Positions 1-5,584 of a stretch of 6,654 nucleotides of DNA are shown piece after piece. Both the position numbers and the translations under genes were made by a program. Below the pieces are notes generated by a model. It did not search any database and was not told the DNA's origin. It saw only the letters and a list, made by a program, of their open reading frames with translations. How positions within the stretch are numbered: the stretch's first letter is position 1; every line of letters starts with the position of its first letter. Origin of the DNA: Actinomycetota bacterium (GTDB lineage Bacteria > Actinomycetota > Actinomycetes > Nanopelagicales > Nanopelagicaceae); contig CANIAV010000044.1 of the NCBI GenBank assembly GCA_947465365.1, positions 1 to 6,654 on the forward strand, read 5' to 3'.

Positions 1-23
1 AAAAATTTAGTATTGGTACTCAT
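1..23 (-). CDS. 5' end of an unidentified leftward gene under cobalamin riboswitch control (partial)
   Basis: Reading the minus strand, an ATG at 23-21 opens a frame that stays open to the window edge and encodes MSTNTKF. It is the first start codon after the cobalamin riboswitch leader. A purine-rich AGAGAGG (44-38) lies 14 bases upstream, which is long for a Shine-Dalgarno spacing; AAAGA (33-29) is closer but weaker. Seven residues are too few to identify the product. Genes commonly placed under B12 riboswitches in bacteria include B12-independent methionine synthase metE, B12-independent ribonucleotide reductase and B12 transporters; any of these would fit and none is shown here. The existence of a gene is inferred from the riboswitch, the start codon and the open frame. 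Confidence 0.55.
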
Positions 24-34
24 TTAAGTCTTTG

Positions 35-60
35 GAGCCTCTCTAAAGTTGAAGAGTCTC
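35..60 (-). promoter_or_regulatory. Hairpin masking the ribosome binding site (riboswitch expression platform)
   Basis: On the minus strand GAGACTCT (60-53) pairs with AGAGGCTC (42-35). Seven Watson-Crick pairs surround one A-G mismatch, with a ten-base loop. The 3' arm includes the only strong purine-rich candidate ribosome binding site (AGAGAGG, 44-38) ahead of the ATG at 23. No U-tract follows, so this looks like translational control rather than a terminator. That fits the common actinobacterial mode of B12 riboswitch action, but the coupling to ligand binding is inferred. Confidence 0.55.
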
Positions 61-110
61 ACGGGGTAGCGGCAATGAAAGTTTTGAAAATACTTTCCTT
101 GTGACTACGC

Positions 111-272
111 CCCGCAAACCTCGGCGGGTGTTTGTCAATCTTGACTCAGCGATCCAGGTAATCCGACTTAAACGCACTTGGCGCTCTTACGGTTGCGGGT
201 CAGCGTCGGATTTTCACCGACTTCCCCTGAAAGGCAAGCTTTGAAGCTATTAAATTGTCTTACCTGCGAACC
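111..272 (-). promoter_or_regulatory. Cobalamin (B12) riboswitch aptamer
   Basis: The minus strand carries the conserved cobalamin aptamer core at 227-186: GGGGAAGTCGGTG, then AAAATCCGACGCTGACC, then CGCAACCGTAAG. The B12-box-like stretch AAGTCGGATTACCTG follows at 169-155. Pairings visible by eye support the fold: CAGGTA (266-261) with TACCTG (160-155) closes the aptamer, GTCGG (221-217) pairs with CCGAC (209-205), and CCCGC (128-124) pairs with GCGGG (115-111) as the 3' regulatory hairpin. The loop of that hairpin has GGTT (120-117), complementary to AACC (194-191) in the core, which matches the family's conserved kissing-loop contact. Known family role: binding adenosyl- or related cobalamins usually turns expression of the downstream gene off. 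The target is the leftward gene starting at 23. An upstream TATGCT (320-315) could be its -10, but no good -35 is visible. Confidence 0.9.
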
Positions 273-343
273 AAACCATAAGCCAGCACTCTTTGCAACC
301 AACCACGCTTTAGAAGCATAGGTGCAAGTATTGACAGCGAGTG

Positions 344-355
344 TATGGTCAGCGC
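344..355 (+). promoter_or_regulatory. Putative leaderless promoter -10 of the aldo/keto reductase gene
   Basis: TATGGT (344-349) fits the actinobacterial TANNNT -10 pattern and sits six bases before the ATG at 356, so transcription would begin at or next to the start codon. There is no Shine-Dalgarno sequence in front of that ATG. No convincing -35 is present at the usual distance. The element supports the 356 start over the GTG at 341, which would lie upstream of the predicted transcript. Confidence 0.45.
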
Positions 356-1357
356 ATGGAATATCGTCGCCTCGGCTCATCAGGAATGTATGTCTCAGAA
401 ATCTCCTACGGCAATTGGATCACACACGGTTCGCAAGTTGAATCAGAAGCTGCGATCAAATGTGTAAGAACTGCTTACGATCTAGGAATTACTACTTTTG
501 ACACCGCAGATGTTTACGCCGCCACTAAAGCCGAGAGCGTTTTAGGTAAGGCGCTTAAGGGCATCAAGCGCGAATCATATGAACTCTTCACTAAGGTCTA
601 TTGGCCAACCGGTACTGGCAAGAACGATCGCGGCCTATCCCGTAAACATATTATTGAGTCATGTAACGCATCTCTTAAGCGCTTAAATACCGATCACATT
701 GATCTCTATCAGATGCACCGCTTTGATTATGAAACTCCGCTGGAAGAATCCCTAAGCGCCTTTGATGATCTAATTCGCGCCGGAAAAGTTCATTACATTG
801 GTTTCTCGGAATGGAATGCAAAGCAGATCGCAGATGCGCTAAAGATTCAAGATAACAAGGGCTATAACCGCTTTGTATCCAGCCAACCGCAGTATTCAGC
901 GCTATGGCGAGTAATCGAAAGCGAAGTAGTTCCGCTAAGTGCCAAAGAAGGTATCGGCCAAATTGTTTGGTCACCTATGGCCCAAGGAGTTCTAACAGGC
1001 AAGTACTTGCCAGGAAAGAAACCACCTGCAGGATCACGAGCAACTGATAAGAAATCAGGCGCCGGAATGATTTCGCGTTGGATGCGCGATGATGTATTAA
1101 CTGCAGTTCAAAAGTTGGCCCCTATTGCAAAAGAGGCCGAGCTAACTATGGGACAACTGGCAATTGCGTGGGTACTACAAAACCCTAATGTTTCTAGCGC
1201 AATCATGGGTGCGACCAAGCCATCACAGGTTAAAGAGAATGTAAAAGCATCTGGCGTGAAGCTGACATCTGATCAGATGAAGGCTATAGATAACGCGCTT
1301 GGTGCAATCCCAACTACAGATCCGAAAGAGACTAAGAGCCCCAACCCGCGCGCTTAA
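356..1357 (+). CDS. Aldo/keto reductase, potassium-channel beta-subunit-like (AKR6/YghZ-type) family
   Basis: A 333-residue NADPH-dependent oxidoreductase, predicted to be cytosolic, that reduces aldehydes or ketones; the natural substrate cannot be read from sequence. The N-terminus MEYRRLGSSG is the typical opening of the family, which is why the ATG at 356 is preferred over the GTG at 341 (five extra residues). The catalytic tetrad is complete: Asp49 (TTFDTADVY), Tyr54, Lys80 (LFTKVYW) and His121 (YQMHRFD). Cofactor-binding segments are visible at WSPMAQGVLTGKY (205-217) and GATKPSQVKEN (285-295). The length is normal for a full TIM-barrel AKR. Resemblance to channel beta subunits and YghZ-like enzymes is by overall pattern; no potassium channel gene is nearby. 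It diverges from the B12-controlled gene and converges on the DUF3043 gene, with the stop codons sharing TTAA. It is probably monocistronic. Confidence 0.93.
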   Translation: MEYRRLGSSGMYVSEISYGNWITHGSQVESEAAIKCVRTAYDLGITTFDTADVYAATKAESVLGKALKGIKRESYELFTKVYWPTGTGKNDRGLSRKHIIESCNASLKRLNTDHIDLYQMHRFDYETPLEESLSAFDDLIRAGKVHYIGFSEWNAKQIADALKIQDNKGYNRFVSSQPQYSALWRVIESEVVPLSAKEGIGQIVWSPMAQGVLTGKYLPGKKPPAGSRATDKKSGAGMISRWMRDDVLTAVQKLAPIAKEAELTMGQLAIAWVLQNPNVSSAIMGATKPSQVKENVKASGVKLTSDQMKAIDNALGAIPTTDPKETKSPNPRA

Positions 1358-1893
1358 TTAACTTTATCGCCAGGTTTAACTTGTGGCTTTGGTGCGCGCA
1401 TGCGACGCATCTGGGTCGAACGTAGCCAGCCATAAAGACCTAAGCCTTTAGTGCTCTGATTTGGAAAGCGTTGTGCGACTTCGGATTTGATCTTGCGAGA
1501 TAAGAAGAATCCATCAACTACAGAGAAGAGCAAAACGCCGTACATAATTATGATTCCGGCAACGGCAAATGTGGCAATCGGAATAAGCGAAAGAATTAAG
1601 ACGAAACCAATTACTGGCAGGAAGTACTCGCCAATGGAACGGCGTGAATCAACTAAATTACGGACTAACTTCTTCTCGGGTCCACGATCGCGCGCAGGTA
1701 AAGCTGACTCATCCCCACGCAGATAAGCCGCCCGTTGTGCAATTCGTGAAGCGCGAGCAGCTTCTTTAGCCCGAGCTTTCTCAGCTTTTGTAGATGCTGG
1801 AGCTAAAGAAGAGAACTTTGTAGATGCTTGTGCATCTTTGCGCTTAGGAGTCGGGCGACCCTTTTTCTGGGAATTATCTTCTGGAGTTGTCAT
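1354..1893 (-). CDS. DUF3043 family membrane protein
   Basis: A 179-residue protein of unknown function. The N-terminal ~70 residues are strongly basic and Lys/Arg/Ala-rich, with GRPTPKRKDA (12-21) and an Ala/Arg-rich likely helix (about 36-56). A conserved block around RGDESALPARDRGPEKK (59-75) and VDSRRSIGEYFLP (81-93) is the hallmark I associate with actinobacterial DUF3043 proteins. Two hydrophobic segments follow (about 91-109 and 110-131), then a basic tail ending in PKPQVKPGD. The likely topology is two membrane helices with both charged ends in the cytoplasm, by the positive-inside rule. The gene starts eight bases after the nadA stop, so it may be cotranscribed with nadA, although it also has a plausible promoter of its own. 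There is no signal peptide and no catalytic motif I can recognise, so I assign no function. Confidence 0.88.
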   Translation of the reverse strand: MTTPEDNSQKKGRPTPKRKDAQASTKFSSLAPASTKAEKARAKEAARASRIAQRAAYLRGDESALPARDRGPEKKLVRNLVDSRRSIGEYFLPVIGFVLILSLIPIATFAVAGIIIMYGVLLFSVVDGFFLSRKIKSEVAQRFPNQSTKGLGLYGWLRSTQMRRMRAPKPQVKPGDKVN

Positions 1894-1906
1894 ATCGCAA
1901 ACTATA
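1894..1906 (-). promoter_or_regulatory. Putative leaderless promoter -10 of the DUF3043 gene
   Basis: On the minus strand TATAGT (1906-1901) is five of six to the consensus -10 and fits TANNNT. It lies exactly seven bases before the ATG at 1893 and overlaps the nadA stop codon (1904-1902). No Shine-Dalgarno sequence precedes the start. This suggests a leaderless transcript within the nadA-DUF3043 unit, in addition to or instead of read-through from nadA. Confidence 0.45.
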
Positions 1907-3059
1907 GGGCGAGCATCTGCTCTAGAGCCAACTTTGAGAAGCGAGCGGTCGCAGGATCAACCTTTATCTGATTAACCACATGGCCAGCTACAAGCGATTC
2001 CATCGCCCACACCAGGTGAGGCAGATCGATTCGGTTCATCGTTGAGCAATAACAGACTGTCTTATCCAAGAAGACAATCTCTTTATCGGGATGGTTTTTG
2101 GCTAATCTGGAGACTAAATTTAACTCTGTTCCGATCGCCCACTTGCTCCCGGGCGGTGATTGTTCAACGGCGCGAATGATCGCCTCAGTGCTACCGACGA
2201 CATCTGCAATCGATACGACTTCATTTTGGCATTCTGGGTGAACTAGAACTTTGACTCCGGGAAGGCGTTTGCGAACTTCATTTACAGATTCAACGCTAAA
2301 GCGCCCATGCACCGAACAATGGCCGCGCCATAAAATAATTTTGGCTGCCTGTAATTGTTCGGCAGTTAATCCGCCCATAGGTTTCCAGGGATTCCAAAGG
2401 ACGCAATCTGCGAGGGTTAATCCAAGTGAAAGCACTGCGGTATTACGGCCAAGATGTTGGTCTGGCAGGAAGAGAATTTTTTCACCCTGAGTAAAGGCCC
2501 ATTCCATACTCTTCTTGGCGTTAGAGGAAGTACAAATAGTTCCGCCATGTTCACCAGTAAAACTTTTAATCGCAGCCGATGAGTTCATGTAAGTCACCGG
2601 AATCGTTCTATCTGCAATACCAATAGCCGAAAGTTGGCTCCAGCATTCCTGCACTTGATTAGCTGTTGCCATATCAGCCATAGAACAGCCAGCTGCGAGA
2701 TCTGGCAGGATCACCTTTTGATTGGAAGAAGTTAAAATATCGGCGCTTTCTGCCATGAAGTGAACGCCACAGAAAATTATGTATTCCGCCGATGATTGTG
2801 CGGCCGCAGCTTGAGCTAACTTAAATGAATCACCTGTTATATCTGCAAACTCGATTACTTCATCGCGTTGATAGTGATGGCCAAGGACAAGGGCGCGATC
2901 GCCTAACGCTGCACGGGCGATACGAGCGCGGGAGACTAATTCGGGATCACTGGCTTCTGGTAGTTCACCAGTACAAGAGACGCCACGTTCTGATTCCAGA
3001 TCAAGGCCTCTGCCAAGTAGCAGCAGATTGGTTAAGGACCCGGTTTGGGATGTGGACAT
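1902..3059 (-). CDS. nadA: Quinolinate synthase NadA
   Basis: NadA condenses iminoaspartate with dihydroxyacetone phosphate to give quinolinate, the precursor of NAD, using an oxygen-sensitive [4Fe-4S] cluster in the cytosol. From the ATG at 3059 the protein is 385 residues, matching the long actinobacterial form. Family signatures run in order: LGHHYQRDEV (59-68), CGVHFMAESADIL (97-109), AAGCSMADMA (122-131), GGTICTSSNA (172-181), FLPDQHLGRNTA (197-208), WRGHCSVHGRF (244-254), VLVHPECQNEV and CYCSTMNRIDLPHL. The likely cluster ligands are Cys125, Cys248 and Cys338. A GTG at 3065 would add two residues; I prefer the ATG, which has GCGAGA upstream, but a leaderless GTG start is possible. nadB and nadC are not in this window. 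The DUF3043 gene follows after eight bases, and erpA diverges upstream. Confidence 0.97.
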   Translation of the reverse strand: MSTSQTGSLTNLLLLGRGLDLESERGVSCTGELPEASDPELVSRARIARAALGDRALVLGHHYQRDEVIEFADITGDSFKLAQAAAAQSSAEYIIFCGVHFMAESADILTSSNQKVILPDLAAGCSMADMATANQVQECWSQLSAIGIADRTIPVTYMNSSAAIKSFTGEHGGTICTSSNAKKSMEWAFTQGEKILFLPDQHLGRNTAVLSLGLTLADCVLWNPWKPMGGLTAEQLQAAKIILWRGHCSVHGRFSVESVNEVRKRLPGVKVLVHPECQNEVVSIADVVGSTEAIIRAVEQSPPGSKWAIGTELNLVSRLAKNHPDKEIVFLDKTVCYCSTMNRIDLPHLVWAMESLVAGHVVNQIKVDPATARFSKLALEQMLAL

Positions 3060-3080
3060 AGCCACATTCTCGCTTATAAA
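3053..3080 (+). promoter_or_regulatory. Promoter of erpA
   Basis: TGGACA (3053-3058) and TATAAA (3075-3080) are each five of six to the consensus -35 and -10, separated by 16 bases. The predicted transcription start is near 3087, giving a leader of about 40 bases. That leader contains AGGTAGG (3112-3118), a good Shine-Dalgarno sequence eight bases before the erpA ATG. The -35 overlaps the first codons of nadA on the other strand. Confidence 0.6.
3073..3078 (-). promoter_or_regulatory. Putative -10 of nadA, overlapping the erpA -10
   Basis: The minus strand reads TATAAG at 3078-3073, seven bases before the GTG at 3065 and 13 before the preferred ATG at 3059. It shares the palindromic core TTATAA with the erpA -10 on the other strand. 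No good -35 is seen (GTCGAT at a 17-base spacing), so the call is tentative. Confidence 0.35.
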
Positions 3081-3126
3081 TGGCGTTGCTGTCGCATCGA
3101 CTCAGCAGGGCAGGTAGGCTAAGCCC

Positions 3127-3495
3127 ATGACAACTGAGACAACCACAACATCGTCCGAGACATCAATCTCAACTTCAATTGCACTCACCGATGTTGCCGC
3201 CGCCAAGGTAGCCGCACTTCTAGCGCAAGAAGGACGTGACGATCTCTATCTGCGCGTTGCTGTGCAGCCAGGTGGATGTTCTGGTCTTCGTTACCAGCTC
3301 TATTTTGATGATCGTAACCAAGAAGGCGATATCGCCCGCGAATTTGGTGCGGTAAAAGTTGTCGTAGACAAGATGAGCGATCCATACCTTATGGGTGCAA
3401 CTATCGATTTCGTAGACACTATCGAGAAGCAAGGATTCACTATCGATAATCCGCAAGCGCAGGGTTCTTGCGCATGTGGCGATTCATTTAATTAA
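3127..3495 (+). CDS. erpA: A-type iron-sulfur cluster carrier ErpA/HesB family
   Basis: A 122-residue small cytosolic protein that carries Fe-S clusters and delivers them to target enzymes. The three conserved cysteines are present: Cys51 in VQPGGCSGLRY, and Cys115 and Cys117 in the C-terminal GSCACGDSF. Other family features are the LTDVAAAKVAALLA opening helix (20-33) and the MGATIDFVD segment (89-97). The first ~17 residues are a Thr/Ser-rich extension of no recognised function. The ATG is fixed by AGGTAGG eight bases upstream. It is divergent from nadA, whose product is a plausible Fe-S client, and 25 bases ahead of adoK on the same strand, so the two are probably cotranscribed. Assignment to ErpA rather than another A-type protein follows the usual actinobacterial annotation. 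Confidence 0.93.
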   Translation: MTTETTTTSSETSISTSIALTDVAAAKVAALLAQEGRDDLYLRVAVQPGGCSGLRYQLYFDDRNQEGDIAREFGAVKVVVDKMSDPYLMGATIDFVDTIEKQGFTIDNPQAQGSCACGDSFN

Positions 3496-3520
3496 AGCTA
3501 AGCGCTCTCTTTAAAAACTA

Positions 3521-4501
3521 ATGAAAATTGGTGTTGCAGGTTCGGTAGGCCTTGACCATTTGATGACATTTTCGGGGAAATTTACCGATTCACTTGTTGC
3601 CGGATCACTCGAAAAAGTTTCATTATCTTTCTTAGTTGATGGACTCGAAGTCCGACGCGGGGGATGCGCGGCAAATATTGTCTATGGCATGGGCGTTCTA
3701 GGTTTAAATCCAATTCTGATCGCAGCGGTAGGTATCGATTGGCCAGATTACGATGCGTGGCTAGTGCGACATGGCGTTGATACATCTCATGTCTTAGTGT
3801 CAAAGACCTTACACACCGCGCACTTTATGGTCACAACAGATACAGAACTCAATCAAATCGCTTCCTTCTTTCCGGGTGCAATGTCTGAAGCGCGAAATAT
3901 TGAGTTAGCTCCAATTATGGAGAAGACTGGAAAGCTCGATTTAATCGTTATTTCACCAGATGATCCGGAAGCGATGCTGCGCCATACCGAAGTCGCGCGC
4001 CAGATGGGTATTGCAATCGCTGCCGATCCTTCTCAGCAAATGGCTCGGATGAGCGGTGAAGAAATTAAACAACTTATAACGGGCGCTACTTACCTTTTCC
4101 TTAATGAATACGAACTTGCCTTAGCGATTCAAAAGACTGGCTGGAGCGATCGCGAAATTTTGGAGAAAGTTAAATTTCGCATCGTGACTTTAGGTTCAGA
4201 TGGTGCACGAGTTGAATCAGTCGCTGGCGAAACGATAAAAATTGGTTGCCCAAAAGAGAAGGGCAAAGTTGATCCAACCGGAGTCGGGGATTCATTTAGA
4301 TCTGGTTTCGTTGCGGGGCTCGCTTGGGGGCTTAGCCACGAACGATGTGCGCAGCTAGGTGCAATGATCGCAACTTATGTAATTGAGACAACTGGCACCC
4401 AGGAATATCGTTTTACAAAGGCAGAATTTTTAGCACGTTTTAGCGAAGCTTATGGTGCTACTTCTGCTGCAGAGATTGAACCGCATCTAACAACGCGGTA
4501 A
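3521..4501 (+). CDS. adoK: Adenosine kinase, PfkB family (mycobacterial AdoK type)
   Basis: A 326-residue cytosolic ribokinase/PfkB-fold kinase, predicted to phosphorylate adenosine to AMP with ATP as part of purine salvage. From memory it aligns along its full length with Mycobacterium tuberculosis AdoK (Rv2202c): DHLMTFSGKF near the start, KVSLSFLVD (32-40), the GG-containing RRGGCAANI (45-53), QIASFFPGAMSEARNI (112-127), AADPSQQMARMSGEEI and TGTQEYRF (291-298). The PfkB signature DPTGVGDSFRSGF (251-263) holds the catalytic base Asp257; Asp12 is in position to bind the ribose. No Shine-Dalgarno sequence or TANNNT element stands before the ATG, so expression probably depends on the erpA transcript. 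The last 44 bases overlap the convergent desulfurase-like gene. Another carbohydrate or nucleoside substrate remains possible. Confidence 0.9.
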   Translation: MKIGVAGSVGLDHLMTFSGKFTDSLVAGSLEKVSLSFLVDGLEVRRGGCAANIVYGMGVLGLNPILIAAVGIDWPDYDAWLVRHGVDTSHVLVSKTLHTAHFMVTTDTELNQIASFFPGAMSEARNIELAPIMEKTGKLDLIVISPDDPEAMLRHTEVARQMGIAIAADPSQQMARMSGEEIKQLITGATYLFLNEYELALAIQKTGWSDREILEKVKFRIVTLGSDGARVESVAGETIKIGCPKEKGKVDPTGVGDSFRSGFVAGLAWGLSHERCAQLGAMIATYVIETTGTQEYRFTKAEFLARFSEAYGATSAAEIEPHLTTR

Positions 4502-5555
4502 TTAGCCCATTAATTTCAGATTCAGAAGTTTTTGGATGAATTGCGATTCGAATATTTCCATCAGTAGGAAGCCCCATAGCCGCTAAAACGTGGCTCGGTT
4601 GCAGGTTCATTGCCGTACAGGCCGATCCGGAATCAACGGCAAATCCCTTAGTCGCTAGAGCGCGCAAGACTTCTTCACCATTTGTACCTGGAAATATCAT
4701 GGAAAGTAGATGTGGCATCGACTTACCGAGATCTCCGGCAATTAGGGCGTTAGGAATCGCAGCAGTGATTGCCTTCCGGACTTTTTCATTTTGATGGCGG
4801 CTTGAAATTGCATCCTCATCAAAATTCTCTAAAGCAACCGCACTTGCTAGCAATAACGGTAGTGAATATGTGCCATAGGTGCGACGGGCGCTAGAAATAT
4901 GGGGGAGCGGATTCTTCCATTGTGCAGAATTTGAGATCGCGACAATTGCCAATCCAGCGGGTCCGCCCCATGCACGTGAATCAAAAGCTGCGCTATCCCA
5001 TCTGGCGGGTAGTGCGATTCGGCAACCAGAGGCAGTGGCATCGACTGCAATTAGAAGATCGCCTGCGAGTTGATCGGGCAGTGCGTTGATGGCGCCACTT
5101 TCACCATTGGCCAATTGGAAAGCCAGAATGGAATTCTCTTTAATTACAGCTTTTCCAAAATCTAATCGCCCATCAGATAGCAAGGCAATCTCTTGAGTTG
5201 GGCCTTGGTGTGAACGCACGGTGGCGATGACTCCGCTGCGATCTCCGGCGCCAAAATATAAAGTTTTTTCAGGGCTTAGAAATCCTGCCAAAGATAGAAA
5301 ATAGCTCAGTCCTACTTCGCCGGTAATTTCGATCTGGTCGACGCCCAATCCCAAGCGATGAGATATCGATTCCAGCGCGTTATTTCTTAATATCGCCGCC
5401 TTGCTGGCGTTCTGTCCGATCTTCTTGGGATCGGCCCAGCCAGATTCAAAGGCAGCCAGCAGCGCCTCTTGAGCCAGCGGATTTAACGCCGTCTCTGCTT
5501 GGAAATTTCCTGTGACTGGAACCACCTCGCCAACGCTACTAGCCAAGGCGCACAT
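4458..5555 (-). CDS. Degenerate cysteine desulfurase-like (class V aminotransferase fold) protein lacking the PLP lysine
   Basis: A 365-residue intact frame with the overall plan of actinobacterial NifS/IscS-like proteins. Conserved parts are the DPKKIGQNASKAAIL region (42-56), Asp172 in the VDA motif that normally contacts the pyridine nitrogen, Asn150, the WGGPAGLAIV stretch (196-205), the Cys loop DSGSACTAMNLQPSHVLAAMG (308-328; Cys313 at the catalytic position) and GNIRIAI (333-339). The usual SxHK sequence reads Ser-Arg-Ala here: Ala195 (codon GCA) replaces the Schiff-base lysine and Arg194 the adjacent His. The Gln after VDA is also lost (Ala175), as is the N-terminal D-x-A-T-T motif. 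Classical PLP-dependent desulfuration is therefore unlikely. It could be a pseudoenzyme or scaffold for Fe-S assembly, or a diverged enzyme. The ATG has no nearby Shine-Dalgarno sequence. It is divergent from ctaC (29-base gap) and overlaps adoK by 44 bases. Confidence 0.82.
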   Translation of the reverse strand: MCALASSVGEVVPVTGNFQAETALNPLAQEALLAAFESGWADPKKIGQNASKAAILRNNALESISHRLGLGVDQIEITGEVGLSYFLSLAGFLSPEKTLYFGAGDRSGVIATVRSHQGPTQEIALLSDGRLDFGKAVIKENSILAFQLANGESGAINALPDQLAGDLLIAVDATASGCRIALPARWDSAAFDSRAWGGPAGLAIVAISNSAQWKNPLPHISSARRTYGTYSLPLLLASAVALENFDEDAISSRHQNEKVRKAITAAIPNALIAGDLGKSMPHLLSMIFPGTNGEEVLRALATKGFAVDSGSACTAMNLQPSHVLAAMGLPTDGNIRIAIHPKTSESEINGLITALLDAVQSLQQK

Positions 5556-5571
5556 GAGGGAAATGCAGCAC

Positions 5572-5584
5572 TATCCTTAGCCAC
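5572..5584 (+). promoter_or_regulatory. Putative leaderless promoter -10 of ctaC
   Basis: TATCCT (5572-5577) fits TANNNT and lies seven bases before the ctaC ATG at 5585, the same distance as in front of the DUF3043 gene. No Shine-Dalgarno sequence is close to the ATG; GAGGG (5556-5560) is 24 bases away. The -35 would fall inside the divergent gene and is not recognisable. Confidence 0.45.

Noticed and set aside
77..97. Hairpin GAAAGT/ACTTTC on the minus strand after the aptamer
   Set aside because: Only six pairs, AT-rich and with no U-tract after it, so it does not qualify as an intrinsic terminator.
275..280. TATGGT as -10 of the riboswitch transcript
   Set aside because: It would start RNA near 268, cutting into the 5' side of the aptamer's closing region; TATGCT at 320-315 fits better, though neither has a good -35.
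331..336. Perfect TTGACA -35 hexamer on the plus strand
   Set aside because: No -10 lies 16-18 bases downstream; the nearest TATGGT is only seven bases away, so the hexamer is probably chance.
168..380. Open frame of about 70 codons on the minus strand
   Set aside because: It runs through the cobalamin riboswitch; its bases are explained by the conserved RNA, and the peptide resembles no protein family.
675..974. Minus-strand open frame of about 99 codons inside the aldo/keto reductase gene
   Set aside because: It lies entirely within a well-supported gene with a complete catalytic tetrad and shows no recognisable domain.
3487..3496. Palindrome TTTAATTAAA at the end of erpA
   Set aside because: AT-rich, spans the stop codon and lacks a stable GC stem or U-tract; no site or terminator can be supported.
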